Of a stretch of DNA of 64,000 nt, positions 54,131 through 63,878 are shown in pieces. Location of the stretch: the NCBI RefSeq assembly GCF_003319105.1, contig NZ_QOHH01000001.1, positions 124,001 to 188,000 on the forward strand, given 5' to 3'. This DNA is from Blastococcus sp. TF02-09. GTDB taxonomy: Bacteria; Actinomycetota; Actinomycetes; Mycobacteriales; Geodermatophilaceae. The notes below the pieces were generated by a model. That model saw only the letters and a program-made list of their open reading frames with translations, searched no databases and was not told the origin of the DNA. The position numbers and the translations under genes were made by a program. Position 1 is the first letter of the stretch; each line of letters begins with the position of its first letter.

Positions 54131-54612
54131 AGCTCGGGCTGGCGATCGAGGAGCTGCACCGGTCGGAGAACCACCTCGCCCGGGTGCTGCTGGCCGTGTC
54201 GGACCGGCACAAGGCCGATCACGAGGTGTTCCACGTCGCGCGGGACATCGCCCGCTGGTCCCAGCGGCACGTCACCGAGCTGGCCCGCATCGGCACCGAC
54301 TTCGGCGTCGACCTGGAGCCCGAGCCGGCGGGGGAGCCCGGGATCCTGGAGCGGATCCAGCAGACCACCGCGGACCTGCTGGGCCGGCGGCCGGAGCCGG
54401 GCCTGCTGCTGCTCGCCGACCTGCGCCACGTCCACCGGGAGGCGGCAGGTGTCTCGCTGGACTGGGAGCTGCTCGCCCAGGCGGCGCAGGGCGCGCGGAA
54501 GCGGGAGCTCCTCGCGCTGGCCGAGCGCTGCCACCCGGACACGCTCCGGCAGCTGCGCTGGGCGAACGCCACGCTCAAGGTGTCCGCGACCCAGGTACTG
54601 GTCAGCCCCTGA
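54127..54612 (+). CDS. small helical protein partnered with the Fe-S-less molybdoenzyme
   Basis: 161 residues, all-helical by composition. IEELHRSENHLARVLLAVSD, HKADHEVFHVARDIARWSQR, LLLADLRHVHREAAGVSLDW and WANATLKVSATQVLV suggest a four-helix bundle; the spread of Glu, Asp and His (e.g. E-x2-H, D-H-x3-H) could bind a metal, like ferritin-type or DUF892 proteins. No family identified. GTGA overlap with the molybdoenzyme implies joint function, perhaps as electron or metal partner. Confidence 0.8.
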   Translation: MKLGLAIEELHRSENHLARVLLAVSDRHKADHEVFHVARDIARWSQRHVTELARIGTDFGVDLEPEPAGEPGILERIQQTTADLLGRRPEPGLLLLADLRHVHREAAGVSLDWELLAQAAQGARKRELLALAERCHPDTLRQLRWANATLKVSATQVLVSP

Positions 54613-54634
54613 CCGCGCCCGCCGCCGGCCGGCG

Positions 54635-54979
54635 TCAGTGCAGGTGTGACACCCAGTCGGCGGGCACCCGGCCGCGGGGGCCGGGTGCCGGCTGGTCGAG
54701 CGGGTGGTGCTGCGGGTCGGCGAGCGGAGGCCCGTCGACCGGCTGCTCGGCGGCGAAGTCCCAGAACCAGCTCTCGCCCGGCTCGAAGCTGCGGATGACC
54801 GGGTGCCCGGTGGCCGCCGCGTGGCCGCGGGCGTGCCGGCTCGGGGAGGAGTCGCAGCAGCCGATGTGGCCGCACGCGGCGCAGCGGCGCAGGTGGAACC
54901 ACCACCCGCCGGTCCGCTCGCAGTCCAGGCAGCCGGTGCCGGACGGGGGCACCGCGGGGTCGATCACCGGGCTCGTCAT
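54635..54979 (-). CDS. UBP-type zinc-finger protein
   Basis: 114 residues. CLDCERTGGWWFHLRRCAAC then GHIGCCDSSPSRHARGHAAA and TGHPVIRSFEPGESWFWDF match the zf-UBP fold with Cys and His zinc ligands. In eukaryotes the fold grips the ubiquitin C-terminus. Bacterial copies are common in actinobacteria and lack a known ligand. It is divergent from the response-regulator/reductase operon, a pairing I recall as recurrent. Confidence 0.85.
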   Translation of the reverse strand: MTSPVIDPAVPPSGTGCLDCERTGGWWFHLRRCAACGHIGCCDSSPSRHARGHAAATGHPVIRSFEPGESWFWDFAAEQPVDGPPLADPQHHPLDQPAPGPRGRVPADWVSHLH

Positions 54980-55178
54980 CCGCTTCCTCCCGCCGGGGGG
55001 CTCCCGGTCACGCTACGACCTCCGCCCGCCCGGCGGGGCGGTCGACCGCGCCCCGTCCGGAGGGGTGCGCAGCGGGTCCCCGCCGGACTAGCGTTCCTCC
55101 CGGCACCACGGGGACCACCCTCCGGACGCCGACCCGGCCCGGTGGCCCGGACGACGTCGGCGCGGGACAGGAGCGCAC

Positions 55179-56837
55179 GTGGGCACACCGGTCCTCCTCA
55201 GCGTGGACGACGACCCGGGGGTCTCGCGGGCCGTGGCCCGCGACCTCCGCCGCAGGTACGGCGCGGACCACCGGGTGCTGCGCGCCTCGTCGGCCGCCGA
55301 GGGTCTCGAGGCGCTGCGCGAGCTGAAGCTCCGGGGCGACCCGGTGGCGGTGCTCCTGGCCGACTACCGGATGCCGGAGATGAACGGCATCGACTTCCTC
55401 GAGATGGCGATGGACCTGTTCCCGCGGGCCCGCCGCGCGCTGCTCACCGCCTACGCCGACACCGACGCGGCGATCTCGGCGATCAACGTGGTCGACGTCG
55501 ACGCCTATCTGCTCAAGCCGTGGGACCCGCCGGAGGAGAAGCTCTACCCGACGGTCGACGCGATGCTGACGGCGTGGCGGGAGACCCCCGACCCGGAGGT
55601 CGCGGGCGTCAAGATCGTCGGCCACCGCTGGTCGGCCCCGTCGTTCCGGGCGCGCGACCTGCTGGCCCGCAACGCCGTGCCCTACACCTGGTTCTCCGTC
55701 GACGAGCCGGAGGGCCAGCGGATCCTCGCGGCGGCCGGCGCCGGGCGGGAGGACATCCCGGTCGTCGTCACGGCCGACGCCCGGGTGCTGCTGCACCCGA
55801 ACGAGTCCGACCTCGCCGCGGTGGCGGGCCTCGCGGTGGAGGCGCGGGAGGTCTTCTACGACCTCATCGTGGTCGGTGGCGGGCCGGCCGGGCTCGGTGC
55901 GGCGGTCTACGGGGCGTCCGAAGGGCTGCGCACGGTGCTCGTCGAGCGGGAGGCCACCGGGGGGCAGGCCGGGCAGAGCAGCCGGATCGAGAACTACCTG
56001 GGCTTCCCCGACGGCGTCTCCGGCGGGCAGCTGGCCGAGCGCGCCCGGCGCCAGGCGGTGCGCTTCGGCGCCGAGCTGCTGCTGACCCGGGACGTCGTCG
56101 CGCTGGAGGCCCACGGCCCCAAGCGGGTGGTGCGCCTGGACGACGGCCGGGTGCTCGCCGCGCACGCCGTCGTCCTGGCCACCGGCATCTCCTACCGCAG
56201 CCTGGGCGTGGACGGCGTCGACGACCTCACCGGGCGTGGCGTCTACTACGGGTCGGCGATGACCGAGGCGGTGGAGTGCACCGACCGCGACATCTACGTG
56301 GTGGGCGGGGCCAACTCCGCCGGGCAGGCCGCCGTGTACCTGTCGCGGTTCGCCCGGACGGTGTGCCTGCTGGTGCGCAGGGAGTCCCTGGAGGCCTCGA
56401 TGTCGGCCTACCTCATCGAGCAGACCGCCGGCATCGACAGCATCTCGGTGCGCACCAGCTGCGTGGTCGCCGGCACCCAGGGCGACGGGCACCTGGAGGC
56501 CGTCACCCTGCGGGACGCCCTGACGGGCGAGCGCGAGACGCTGCCCGCGAGCCACCTGTTCGTCTTCATCGGCGGCGCCCCGCGCACCGGGTGGCTGGAC
56601 GGGGCGGTGGCCCGGGACGAGCACGGGTTCATCCCGACCGGTCCGGCGCTGCTGACCGAGGGCCGCCGGCCACCGGGCTGGCTGCCCGACCGCGATCCGT
56701 ACTTCCTGGAGACCAGCCTCCCGGGCGTCTTCGTCGCCGGCGACGCGCGGTCGGACTCCGTGAAACGGGTCGCCTCGGCCGTCGGCGAGGGCGCCATGGC
56801 GGTCACCCTCGTGCACCGGTACCTGGAGGAGCGATGA
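55179..56837 (+). CDS. response regulator fused to a glutaredoxin-like and thioredoxin-reductase-like flavoprotein lacking redox cysteines
   Basis: 552 residues in three parts. REC domain 1-125 with D11/D12, phospho-acceptor D62 (LLADYRMPEMNG), T90 and K113. Residues about 144-225 look like a glutaredoxin fold, but the CxxC position reads RWSAPSF. Residues 227-552 form an FAD/NADPH oxidoreductase (DLIVVGGGPAGLGAAVYGAS; GGQAGQSSRIENYLGFP; VLATGISYR; DIYVVGGANSAGQAAVYL; GVFVAGDARSDSVKRVASAVGEG). The usual CxxC of thioredoxin reductase is replaced near 356-363 by YYGSAMTE. So it can bind FAD and NADPH but not reduce a disulfide in the normal way. ATGA overlap with the kinase gene. GTG start. Confidence 0.9.
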   Translation: MGTPVLLSVDDDPGVSRAVARDLRRRYGADHRVLRASSAAEGLEALRELKLRGDPVAVLLADYRMPEMNGIDFLEMAMDLFPRARRALLTAYADTDAAISAINVVDVDAYLLKPWDPPEEKLYPTVDAMLTAWRETPDPEVAGVKIVGHRWSAPSFRARDLLARNAVPYTWFSVDEPEGQRILAAAGAGREDIPVVVTADARVLLHPNESDLAAVAGLAVEAREVFYDLIVVGGGPAGLGAAVYGASEGLRTVLVEREATGGQAGQSSRIENYLGFPDGVSGGQLAERARRQAVRFGAELLLTRDVVALEAHGPKRVVRLDDGRVLAAHAVVLATGISYRSLGVDGVDDLTGRGVYYGSAMTEAVECTDRDIYVVGGANSAGQAAVYLSRFARTVCLLVRRESLEASMSAYLIEQTAGIDSISVRTSCVVAGTQGDGHLEAVTLRDALTGERETLPASHLFVFIGGAPRTGWLDGAVARDEHGFIPTGPALLTEGRRPPGWLPDRDPYFLETSLPGVFVAGDARSDSVKRVASAVGEGAMAVTLVHRYLEER

Positions 56838-58264
56838 CCAGCACCGACCAGCGGCTGTCGGCCGGCGAGCTGCGCGAGCTCTTCCTCTTCGAGCACCTGG
56901 ACGAGGTACAGCTGGCGTGGGTGGCCGACAACGGCGACGTCGTCGAGCGGCCCGCGGGCACCGACGTGTCGGTCGAGGGCGAGCCGGCGGAGTGCTTCTT
57001 CGTGCTGCTCGACGGGACGATGACCATGTCCCGCCTCGTCGGCGGCAGCGAGGTCGAGACGGTGCGGACGGCGCACCGCGGGGTCTACTCCGGCGCCGTG
57101 CAGTTCTACTTCGGCGACCGGCTGGAGCAGCGGTACCCGGCGACGGTGCGTGCGGTCACCGACTGCCGGTTCCTCGCGCTGCCCGCCGGGCCGTTCGCCA
57201 CGGTGTTCCGCCAGTGGTACCCGATGGCAGTCCACCTGCTCGAGGGCATGTTCGTCGGGCAGCGGAACTCCGCCGAGCTGGTCGGCCAGCGGGAACGGCT
57301 GCTGGCGATGGGCAAGCTAACCGCCGGGCTCACCCACGAGCTGAACAACCCGGCAGCGGCGGCGTCCCGGGCGGCCGACGCGCTGCGCGACCGCTTCGCC
57401 GGGATGCGCCACAAGCTGGCCATGCTGTCCGAGGGCCGGCTCGACGGCGCGGTGCTGCGGTCGCTGACCGGCCTCCAGGAGGAGTTCGTCGCCCGCGTCG
57501 GGACCGCCCCGGAGCTCACCGCGCTGGAGCGCTCGGACCGCGAGGACGAGCTCGGTGACTGGCTCGAGGACCACGACGTCCCGCAGGCCTGGGAGATGGC
57601 CGGGGTGTTCGTGGCGGCCGGTCTCGGGCCCGGGGAGCTCGACCGGGTCGTCGACGCCGTCGGCTCTGAGCACCTGGCGCCGGCGCTGCGCTGGCTGGCC
57701 TACACCGTCGAGGCCGAGTCGCTGCTGGTGGAGATCGCCGACAGCACGCACCGGATCTCCGCCCTGGTCGACGCGGCCAAGCAGTACTCGCAGATGGACC
57801 GCACCCCGCACCAGCCCACCGACCTGCACGCCGGACTGGACGCCACGCTGGTGATGCTCAACGCGAAGATCGGGCCCGGGATCACCGTGGTCAAGGAGTA
57901 CGACCGGACCCTGCCGGCGGTGCCCGCCTACGCCGGCGAGCTCAACCAGGTGTGGACCAACCTGGTCGTCAACGCCCTCGACGCGATGGACGGCGAGGGC
58001 ACGCTCACCGTGCGGACCGGGCGGGAGGGCGACTGCGCGCTGGTGGAGATCGCCGACACCGGCCCCGGCATCCCCGCCGAGCTGCGGTCGCGGGTGTTCG
58101 AGCCCTTCTTCACCACCAAGCCGGTCGGGCAGGGCACCGGGCTCGGGCTCGACGTCTCCTGGCGGGTGGTCGTCAAGCGGCACGGCGGCGACCTGCGGGT
58201 GCGGTCGGAGCCGGGGGACACCCGGCTGCAGGTGCTGCTGCCGCTCACCGAGCCGGCCGGCTGA
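56834..58264 (+). CDS. histidine kinase with N-terminal cNMP-binding domain
   Basis: 476 residues, no membrane helix. Residues 10-140 are a cyclic-nucleotide-binding-type domain (FEHLDEVQLAWVADNGDVVE; ECFFVLLDGTMTMSRL). The H-box is GKLTAGLTHELNNPAAAA with H168. A long helical stretch follows, then the ATPase domain: NQVWTNLVVNALDAM (N box), ADTGPGIPAELRSRVFEPFF (G1/F) and GTGLGLDVSWRVV (G2). Its partner is almost certainly the REC-flavoprotein encoded just upstream. Cyclic nucleotide contacts are not obviously conserved, so the ligand is open. Confidence 0.9.
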   Translation: MTSTDQRLSAGELRELFLFEHLDEVQLAWVADNGDVVERPAGTDVSVEGEPAECFFVLLDGTMTMSRLVGGSEVETVRTAHRGVYSGAVQFYFGDRLEQRYPATVRAVTDCRFLALPAGPFATVFRQWYPMAVHLLEGMFVGQRNSAELVGQRERLLAMGKLTAGLTHELNNPAAAASRAADALRDRFAGMRHKLAMLSEGRLDGAVLRSLTGLQEEFVARVGTAPELTALERSDREDELGDWLEDHDVPQAWEMAGVFVAAGLGPGELDRVVDAVGSEHLAPALRWLAYTVEAESLLVEIADSTHRISALVDAAKQYSQMDRTPHQPTDLHAGLDATLVMLNAKIGPGITVVKEYDRTLPAVPAYAGELNQVWTNLVVNALDAMDGEGTLTVRTGREGDCALVEIADTGPGIPAELRSRVFEPFFTTKPVGQGTGLGLDVSWRVVVKRHGGDLRVRSEPGDTRLQVLLPLTEPAG

Positions 58265-58269
58265 CCGGC

Positions 58270-58830
58270 TCAGCGGGTCCGGTACCGGGTGTAGACCAGA
58301 CCGCTGGCGAAGGCACGCTCCTCGACCAGGTCCAGGTCCAGGCGGACCGCGTCGGGGAAGAACCGCGTCCCGCCCCCGACCACGGTGCTGGTCACGAACA
58401 GGTGGTACTCATCCACCAGGCCCGCGGCGATCGCCTGGCCGGCGAGGGTCGGGCCGTCGACGGTGAGATCGGCGTCGGACTCCGCCTTGAGCCGGCGCAC
58501 CGCGTCGGGGTCGAACGTCCGCTCGATCCGGGTCCGCGCGCTGGACACCGCCTCCAGCGTCGTGGAGTGGACGACCTTCTCGGCCGCCTGCCAGTCGCGG
58601 GCGTACTGGACGATGTGCGGCGGCGCGGCGGGGTCGGTGTGCGCCGTCTCCCAGAAGGCCATCGTCTCGTACATCCGCCGTCCGTAGAGGTACGTGCCGA
58701 CGTCCCGGAAGACGTCGCCGACGAAGGTGTGCACCTCCTCGTCGTCGGCCCCCACCCCCAGCCCGCCGCCGTCGCCGGCCACCGCGTAGCCGTCCAGCGA
58801 GGTGATCATCGAGTAGATCAGCCGGGCCAT
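58270..58830 (-). CDS. dihydrofolate reductase-family protein (RibD C-terminal fold)
   Basis: 186 residues. MARLIYSMITSLDGYAVAGD, YLYGRRMYETMAFWETAH, LTVDGPTLAGQAIAAGLVDE and YHLFVTSTVVGGGTRFFP match the RibD_C/YyaP group. It likely reduces a small substrate with NADPH; real DHFR activity is not expected. GGAGG precedes ATG 58830. Convergent with the kinase gene. Confidence 0.88.
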   Translation of the reverse strand: MARLIYSMITSLDGYAVAGDGGGLGVGADDEEVHTFVGDVFRDVGTYLYGRRMYETMAFWETAHTDPAAPPHIVQYARDWQAAEKVVHSTTLEAVSSARTRIERTFDPDAVRRLKAESDADLTVDGPTLAGQAIAAGLVDEYHLFVTSTVVGGGTRFFPDAVRLDLDLVEERAFASGLVYTRYRTR

Positions 58831-58931
58831 GTCGTCTCCTCCGCGTGCGCAGGCCCGTCCGTCGGGTCCCGGAGGCAAGGACCGCGTCCGGCGCCGGAAC
58901 TGAGCGACCGGACGCGTGGACACTGGGAGGC

Positions 58932-59753
58932 GTGTTCGACGTCGACTGGATGGGGCTGCTCGCCCGCGAGGTCCTGCGGGAGCGCACTCCCGCGCTGATC
59001 GCGGAGTCGTGCGCCTGGGCGGTGGGCCTGTCCGACCGGCCGCACCTGCGCCGGCGGGCCGGGCTGCCGCTGCCCACCGGACCCACCCTCGGCGAGCGCG
59101 CCGCGGGCGGGCTGCCGCTCAGCAGCGACGACGGCGGGCGGCTGGACCTCGGGGACGCCGTGCCGGGCAGCTTCCAGGACGCGCTGAACGCCCTGGCCGC
59201 CGACGGCGGGGTGCACGCCGAGCGGTTCGACGACGAGGTGCTGGTGCCCTTCGTGCACGACACCTGCGTGGCCGCAGCGGAGCGGGCCCGGGCCGACCGG
59301 CCGGCCGCCTGGGCCGAGCTGGCCGACGACGTCGGCGAGGACGGCGCCGACCTGGCGGCGGTGGTCCGGGCCGGCGAGTGGGAGGGGCCGCTGCGGATCG
59401 ACGCCGAGCAGCTGGTGCTGGCCGCCCTCGGTGCGCAGCCGCTGCTGGAGGTGGAGAGCGAGGGGCTGCCGCTGTCGCTCGTGCGCGCGGCCGAGCAGGC
59501 CACCCGGGCCGCGGTCCCCGCGCCGGTGGTGCGCGCGCCCGACGACAGCCTGGCCGGCGCGCTGTTCCTGGCCCGGGCCGCCGTCGAGGCGTCCGGCTGC
59601 ACCGTCCCGGTGCCCGCGGCCGAGGCCGATCTGCTGCTCGCCGCGCTGGCCGACGCCGGCCTCGAGGCCGAGGAGCTGCCGGCCGTGCTGCCGCACCTGC
59701 CGGTCGAGGACGGCACGATCGCGCGGATCACCGCGAGCCTGCCCGGCGATTGA
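58932..59753 (+). CDS. protein of unknown function upstream of aldehyde oxidoreductase
   Basis: 273 residues, cytoplasmic, acidic and Ala/Leu-rich with three or more helical blocks ([60 protein letters not shown]). No motif I recognise. GGGAGG ribosome site before GTG. It lies 59 bases before the Fe-S subunit gene and may be in the same operon; an assembly or regulatory role is only a guess. Confidence 0.75.
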   Translation: MFDVDWMGLLAREVLRERTPALIAESCAWAVGLSDRPHLRRRAGLPLPTGPTLGERAAGGLPLSSDDGGRLDLGDAVPGSFQDALNALAADGGVHAERFDDEVLVPFVHDTCVAAAERARADRPAAWAELADDVGEDGADLAAVVRAGEWEGPLRIDAEQLVLAALGAQPLLEVESEGLPLSLVRAAEQATRAAVPAPVVRAPDDSLAGALFLARAAVEASGCTVPVPAAEADLLLAALADAGLEAEELPAVLPHLPVEDGTIARITASLPGD

Positions 59754-59812
59754 GCCGCGACGGGCCGACGGTCGGGTTTGCCGCCCCGACGACGGTGGGC
59801 ACCGGGCGATCC

Positions 59813-60325
59813 GTGGACGCCGAGATCTCGTTGACGGTCGACGGCGAGCCCCGCCGGCTGACCGTCGACACCCGCACGACCCTGCTGGATGCGCTGCGCG
59901 AGCGCCTCGGCAACCCGAGCCCCAAGAAGGGGTGCGACCACGGCCAGTGCGGCGCCTGCACGGTGCTCCTGGACGGCGACCGCGCGCTGAGCTGCCTGGC
60001 GCTGGCCGTGGCGCACGACGGAGCGGAGATCACCACCGCCGACGGCCTCGCGGTCGGCGGCGAGCTGCATCCGGTGCAGCAGGCGTTCGTCGACCGCGAC
60101 GCCTTCCAGTGCGGCTACTGCACGCCGGGCCAGATCTGCTCCGCGGTCGGCGTGCTCGACGAGGTGCGGCGCGGCTGGCCCAGCGCCGCGACCCCCGACC
60201 TGGGCGCGGAGCCGGAGCTGTCGCACGCGGAGGTGGCCGAGCGGATGAGCGGGAACCTCTGCCGGTGCGCCGCCTACGTGAACATCGTCCCGGCCGTGCA
60301 GCAGGCAGGGGGCGTGACCGCATGA
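59813..60325 (+). CDS. xanthine oxidase-family 2Fe-2S subunit (PaoA/YagT type)
   Basis: 170 residues. N-terminal plant-type ferredoxin cysteines in [18 protein letters not shown] and LSCLALAV; C-terminal helical 2Fe-2S site in [16 protein letters not shown] and [15 protein letters not shown]. It passes electrons from the Mo site to the FAD subunit. GTG 59813 is used; GTG 59795 is in frame and neither has a good ribosome site. ATGA overlap with the next gene. Confidence 0.88.
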   Translation: MDAEISLTVDGEPRRLTVDTRTTLLDALRERLGNPSPKKGCDHGQCGACTVLLDGDRALSCLALAVAHDGAEITTADGLAVGGELHPVQQAFVDRDAFQCGYCTPGQICSAVGVLDEVRRGWPSAATPDLGAEPELSHAEVAERMSGNLCRCAAYVNIVPAVQQAGGVTA

Positions 60326-61335
60326 AGCCGTTCGCGTACGCCCGCCCGGCCGACGTGGCCGAGGCGGTCCGCACCGTCGCCGGCGACCCGGGGGCGGTCT
60401 TCCTCGGCGGCGGCACCAACCTCGTCGACCACCTCAAGCTCGGCGTCGCCCGCCCCGACCTCGTCGTCGACGTCCGCCGGCTCACCGCGCGGACGATCGT
60501 CGACCTCGACGACGGCGGGCTGCGGATCGGTGCGGCGGTGACCAACGCCGAGCTCGCCGCCGACCGCCGGGTGCGCGAGCGGTACCCGGTGCTCGCCCAG
60601 GCGCTCCTGTCCGGGGCGACCGGTCAGCTGCGGAACCAGGCCACCACGGGCGGCAACCCGCTCCAGCGCACCCGCTGCGCCTACTTCCAGGACGTCACGA
60701 CCCCGTGCAACAAGCGGGAGCCCGGCAGCGGCTGCACCGCCGTCGGTGGGTCCACCCGCAACCACGCGATCCTCGGCACGCCGGGCGCGCTGCCCGACCC
60801 CACGGCCGCGGAGACCTGCATCGCCACCCACCCCTCGGACATGGCCGTGGCGCTGGCCGCGCTCGACGCGCTGGTGCACGTCCAGGGGCCGGCGGGGGAG
60901 CGGCTGGTGCCCTTCCCCGAGCTGCACCGGCTGCCCGGCGACGACCCCTCCCGCGACACCGTGCTCGCGCACGGCGAGCTGATCACCGCGATCGACCTCC
61001 CGCCGCTGCCGGCCGGGGCGCGGTCGGCCTACCGCAAGGTGCGCGACCGCGCGTCCTACGCCTTCGCCCTGGTGTCGGTCGCCGCGGTGGTCCCGCGCGA
61101 CGGGGAGGTCCGGCTCGCGCTGGGCGGCGTGGCCCACCGGCCGTGGCGGGCGCGCCGGGCCGAGGAGCTCCTCCGCGGCGCCGTCCTCACCGAGCACGCC
61201 GTCCGCGCCGCGATGGAGGCCGAGCTGGCCGCCGCGCAGCCGCAGCCCGGGGTCGACGGCGGCAACGGCTTCAAGATCACGCTGGTGCAGCGCACCGTCG
61301 TCGCCACCCTGCGCGACCTCGCCCCGGAGGCATGA
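60322..61335 (+). CDS. xanthine oxidase-family FAD subunit with 4Fe-4S loop (PaoB/YagS type)
   Basis: 337 residues. FAD-binding segments [16 protein letters not shown] and [20 protein letters not shown]. The insertion [20 protein letters not shown] (C119, C129, C138) plus C166 matches the extra 4Fe-4S site found in E. coli PaoB and not in ordinary xanthine dehydrogenases. C-terminal CO_deh_flav domain present. Overlaps both neighbours by ATGA. Confidence 0.9.
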   Translation: MKPFAYARPADVAEAVRTVAGDPGAVFLGGGTNLVDHLKLGVARPDLVVDVRRLTARTIVDLDDGGLRIGAAVTNAELAADRRVRERYPVLAQALLSGATGQLRNQATTGGNPLQRTRCAYFQDVTTPCNKREPGSGCTAVGGSTRNHAILGTPGALPDPTAAETCIATHPSDMAVALAALDALVHVQGPAGERLVPFPELHRLPGDDPSRDTVLAHGELITAIDLPPLPAGARSAYRKVRDRASYAFALVSVAAVVPRDGEVRLALGGVAHRPWRARRAEELLRGAVLTEHAVRAAMEAELAAAQPQPGVDGGNGFKITLVQRTVVATLRDLAPEA

Positions 61336-63431
61336 CCGTGCCCGAACTGCTCGACCCCCGCGCCATCGGAGCCGACCTCGCCCGCCGCGACGGCGCGGCC
61401 AAGGTCCGCGGCACCGCCACCTACGCCTTCGAGACGCCGGTCGAGCGGCCCGCGTTCGCGCAGATCGTGCAAGCCTCCGTGCCGCTGGGCCGGATCACCA
61501 CCGTCGACACCTCCGCGGTCGACGGGCTGCCCGGGGTGCTCGCGGTGCTGACGGCCACCACCGCCGAGCGGCTGGCCTCCGACGAGGACCGCGAGCTCGC
61601 GGTGCTGCAGGACGACGAGGTGGCCTTCCGCGGGCAGCCGGTCGGCGTCGTCGTCGCCGAGACCTCCGAGCTGGCCCGCCAGGCCGCCGACCTGCTCCGC
61701 TTCACCTACGCCGAGCGCACACACGACAGCGAGCTCACCGTCGACCACCCGGAGCTCTACGCGCCGGAGAAGGTCAACGCCGGCCACCCGACCGACACCG
61801 CCGACGGCGACGTCGCGGCGGCGATGGCCACCGCGCACGCCACGGTCGAGCAGACCTACGCCACGGCGATGTACCACAACAACCCCCTCGAGCCGCACGC
61901 CACGACGGCGCTGTGGGAGCCCGCCGCCGAGGTGCCGCTGACGCTCTGGGACTCCACCCAGGGCGTGCACCCGGCCCGGGCCGCGGTGGCGAAGGTCTTC
62001 GGGCTGGACGAGGAGCGCATCCGCGTCGTCTGCCCCTACGTGGGCGGCGGCTTCGGCTCCAAGGGCACCCCGCACGCGAACCTCGTGCTCGCCGCGATGG
62101 CCGCCCGCGCGCTGCCCGGCCGCCCGGTGCGGCTGGCGCTCACCCGCCAGCAGATGTTCTTCCTGGCCGGCTACCGCACCCCCACCATCCAGCGGATGCA
62201 GCTCGCCGCCGACCGCACCGGACGGCTCCAGGCCATCGCGATCGACGTGGTCGAGCAGACCTCACGGATCAAGGAGTTCGCGGAGCAGACCGGCGTCCCG
62301 ACCCGGATGATGTACGCCTCGCCGAACCGGCGGACCACCCACCGGGTCGCCCCCCTCGACGTCCCGGTGCCCTCGTGGATGCGGGCACCGGGGGAGTGCC
62401 CCGGCATGTTCGGCCCCGAGGTGGCCCTCGACGAGCTGGCCGAGGCGCTGGGCATGGACCCGGTCGAGCTGCGCATCCGCAACGAACCGGAGACCGACCC
62501 GGACTCCGGCAAGCCCTGGTCCAGCCGCAACCTGGTCGCCTGCCTCCGCGAGGGCGCCCAGCGGTTCGGCTGGGCCGAGCGCCCGCCGGCGGGCCACCGG
62601 GACGGCGACTGGCTGGTGGGCACCGGCGTCGCCTCGTCGGTCTACCCGACCATGCGGCAGGCGACGTCGACCGCGACCGTCCGGTTCGAGGCCGGCCGGT
62701 ACGCCGTGGAGATCGGCGCGGCCGACCTCGGCACCGGCGCGTGGACGGTGCTCCCGCAGATCGCCGCGGACGCGCTCGACGTCCCGGTCGACGACGTCGA
62801 GGTGCGGATCGGGGACACCCGCTACCCGACGGCGTCGGTCGCGGGCGGCTCGTCGGGCACGAACACCTGGGGCTCGGCGATCGTCGTGGCGGCCGACGCC
62901 TTCCGAGAGAAGTTCGGCGGCGCACCCTCCGACGGCGACGAGGTGTCCGGCGACGTCGACCAGGCGGCGAAAGACTCCGACCACGCGGCCTACGCCTTCG
63001 GCGCCCAGTTCGCCGAGGTGCGCGTGCACGCCGACACCGGGGAGCTGCGGGTCCCGCGCCTCTACGGCGTCTTCGCCGCCGGCCGCATCGTCAACCCGCG
63101 GACCGCCCGCTCGCAGCTGATCGGCGGCATGACCATGGGCCTGTCGATGGCCCTGCACGAGAACAGCGTGTGGGACCCGCGGATCGGGCAGGTGGTCAAC
63201 CACGACCTCGCCGAGTACCACATCGCGGTCAACGCCGACGTCGCCGACATGCAGGCGCACTGGCTCGACGAGCACGACCCCTTCGTCAACGTCATGGGCA
63301 GCAAGGGGATCGGCGAGATCGGCATCACCGGCACGGCGGCTGCGGTCGTCAACGCGGTCCACCGCGCCACCGGCATCCGCGTGCGCGACCTGCCGGTGAC
63401 GCTGGACAAGGTGCTGGCCGGCCTGCCCTGA
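61332..63431 (+). CDS. xanthine oxidase-family molybdopterin subunit (PaoC/YagR type)
   Basis: 699 residues. [20 protein letters not shown] (start of Ald_Xan_dh), [57 protein letters not shown], and the ending [20 protein letters not shown] with the catalytic Glu near residue 661. With the two upstream subunits it should oxidise aldehydes to acids at a Mo-MCD centre, a detoxifying role known for PaoABC. A dedicated chaperone (PaoD/XdhC type) is not in the window. Confidence 0.9.
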   Translation: MTVPELLDPRAIGADLARRDGAAKVRGTATYAFETPVERPAFAQIVQASVPLGRITTVDTSAVDGLPGVLAVLTATTAERLASDEDRELAVLQDDEVAFRGQPVGVVVAETSELARQAADLLRFTYAERTHDSELTVDHPELYAPEKVNAGHPTDTADGDVAAAMATAHATVEQTYATAMYHNNPLEPHATTALWEPAAEVPLTLWDSTQGVHPARAAVAKVFGLDEERIRVVCPYVGGGFGSKGTPHANLVLAAMAARALPGRPVRLALTRQQMFFLAGYRTPTIQRMQLAADRTGRLQAIAIDVVEQTSRIKEFAEQTGVPTRMMYASPNRRTTHRVAPLDVPVPSWMRAPGECPGMFGPEVALDELAEALGMDPVELRIRNEPETDPDSGKPWSSRNLVACLREGAQRFGWAERPPAGHRDGDWLVGTGVASSVYPTMRQATSTATVRFEAGRYAVEIGAADLGTGAWTVLPQIAADALDVPVDDVEVRIGDTRYPTASVAGGSSGTNTWGSAIVVAADAFREKFGGAPSDGDEVSGDVDQAAKDSDHAAYAFGAQFAEVRVHADTGELRVPRLYGVFAAGRIVNPRTARSQLIGGMTMGLSMALHENSVWDPRIGQVVNHDLAEYHIAVNADVADMQAHWLDEHDPFVNVMGSKGIGEIGITGTAAAVVNAVHRATGIRVRDLPVTLDKVLAGLP

Positions 63432-63461
63432 CCACCCCGCACACCCGACCGAGGAGACGAC

Positions 63462-63869
63462 ATGACCGCCGCAGCGCAGATGCTGGCCACCCACCCCGCA
63501 GACGCAGGTGGTGTCGACCGCGACGCCCTCGTCGAGTGCATCGAGGCGTGCGTCGCGTGCGCGCAGGCGTGCACCGCCTGCGCCGACGCCTGCCTGGCCG
63601 AGGAGATGGTCACCGAGCTGAGGCGGTGCATCCGCACGAACCTGAACTGCGCCGACGTGTGCGAGGCGACCGGCCGGGTGCTGTCCCGCCGCACCGCCTC
63701 CGACGCGAGCCTCACCCGGGCGCTGCTGGAGGCGTGCGCCACCGCCTGTCGGGCGTGCGGCGACGAGTGCGGCAGCCACGCGGAGATGCACGAGCACTGC
63801 CGGGTCTGCGCCGAGGCCTGCCGGCGCTGCGAGCAGGCCTGCCGGGCGCTGCTCGCCGCGCTCGGCTGA
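63462..63869 (+). CDS. Csp-type four-helix copper-storage protein
   Basis: 135 residues with 18 Cys, many as CxxxC or CxxC along four helices (CIEACVACAQACTACADACL; CIRTNLNCADVC; ACATACRACGDEC; CRVCAEACRRCEQACRALL). This is the pattern of cytoplasmic Csp3 proteins, which load many Cu(I) ions in the core of the bundle. No signal peptide, so storage is in the cytosol. Own ribosome site GAGGAG 30 bases after the aldehyde oxidoreductase. Confidence 0.9.
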   Translation: MTAAAQMLATHPADAGGVDRDALVECIEACVACAQACTACADACLAEEMVTELRRCIRTNLNCADVCEATGRVLSRRTASDASLTRALLEACATACRACGDECGSHAEMHEHCRVCAEACRRCEQACRALLAALG

Positions 63870-63878
63870 GCCCGACAC

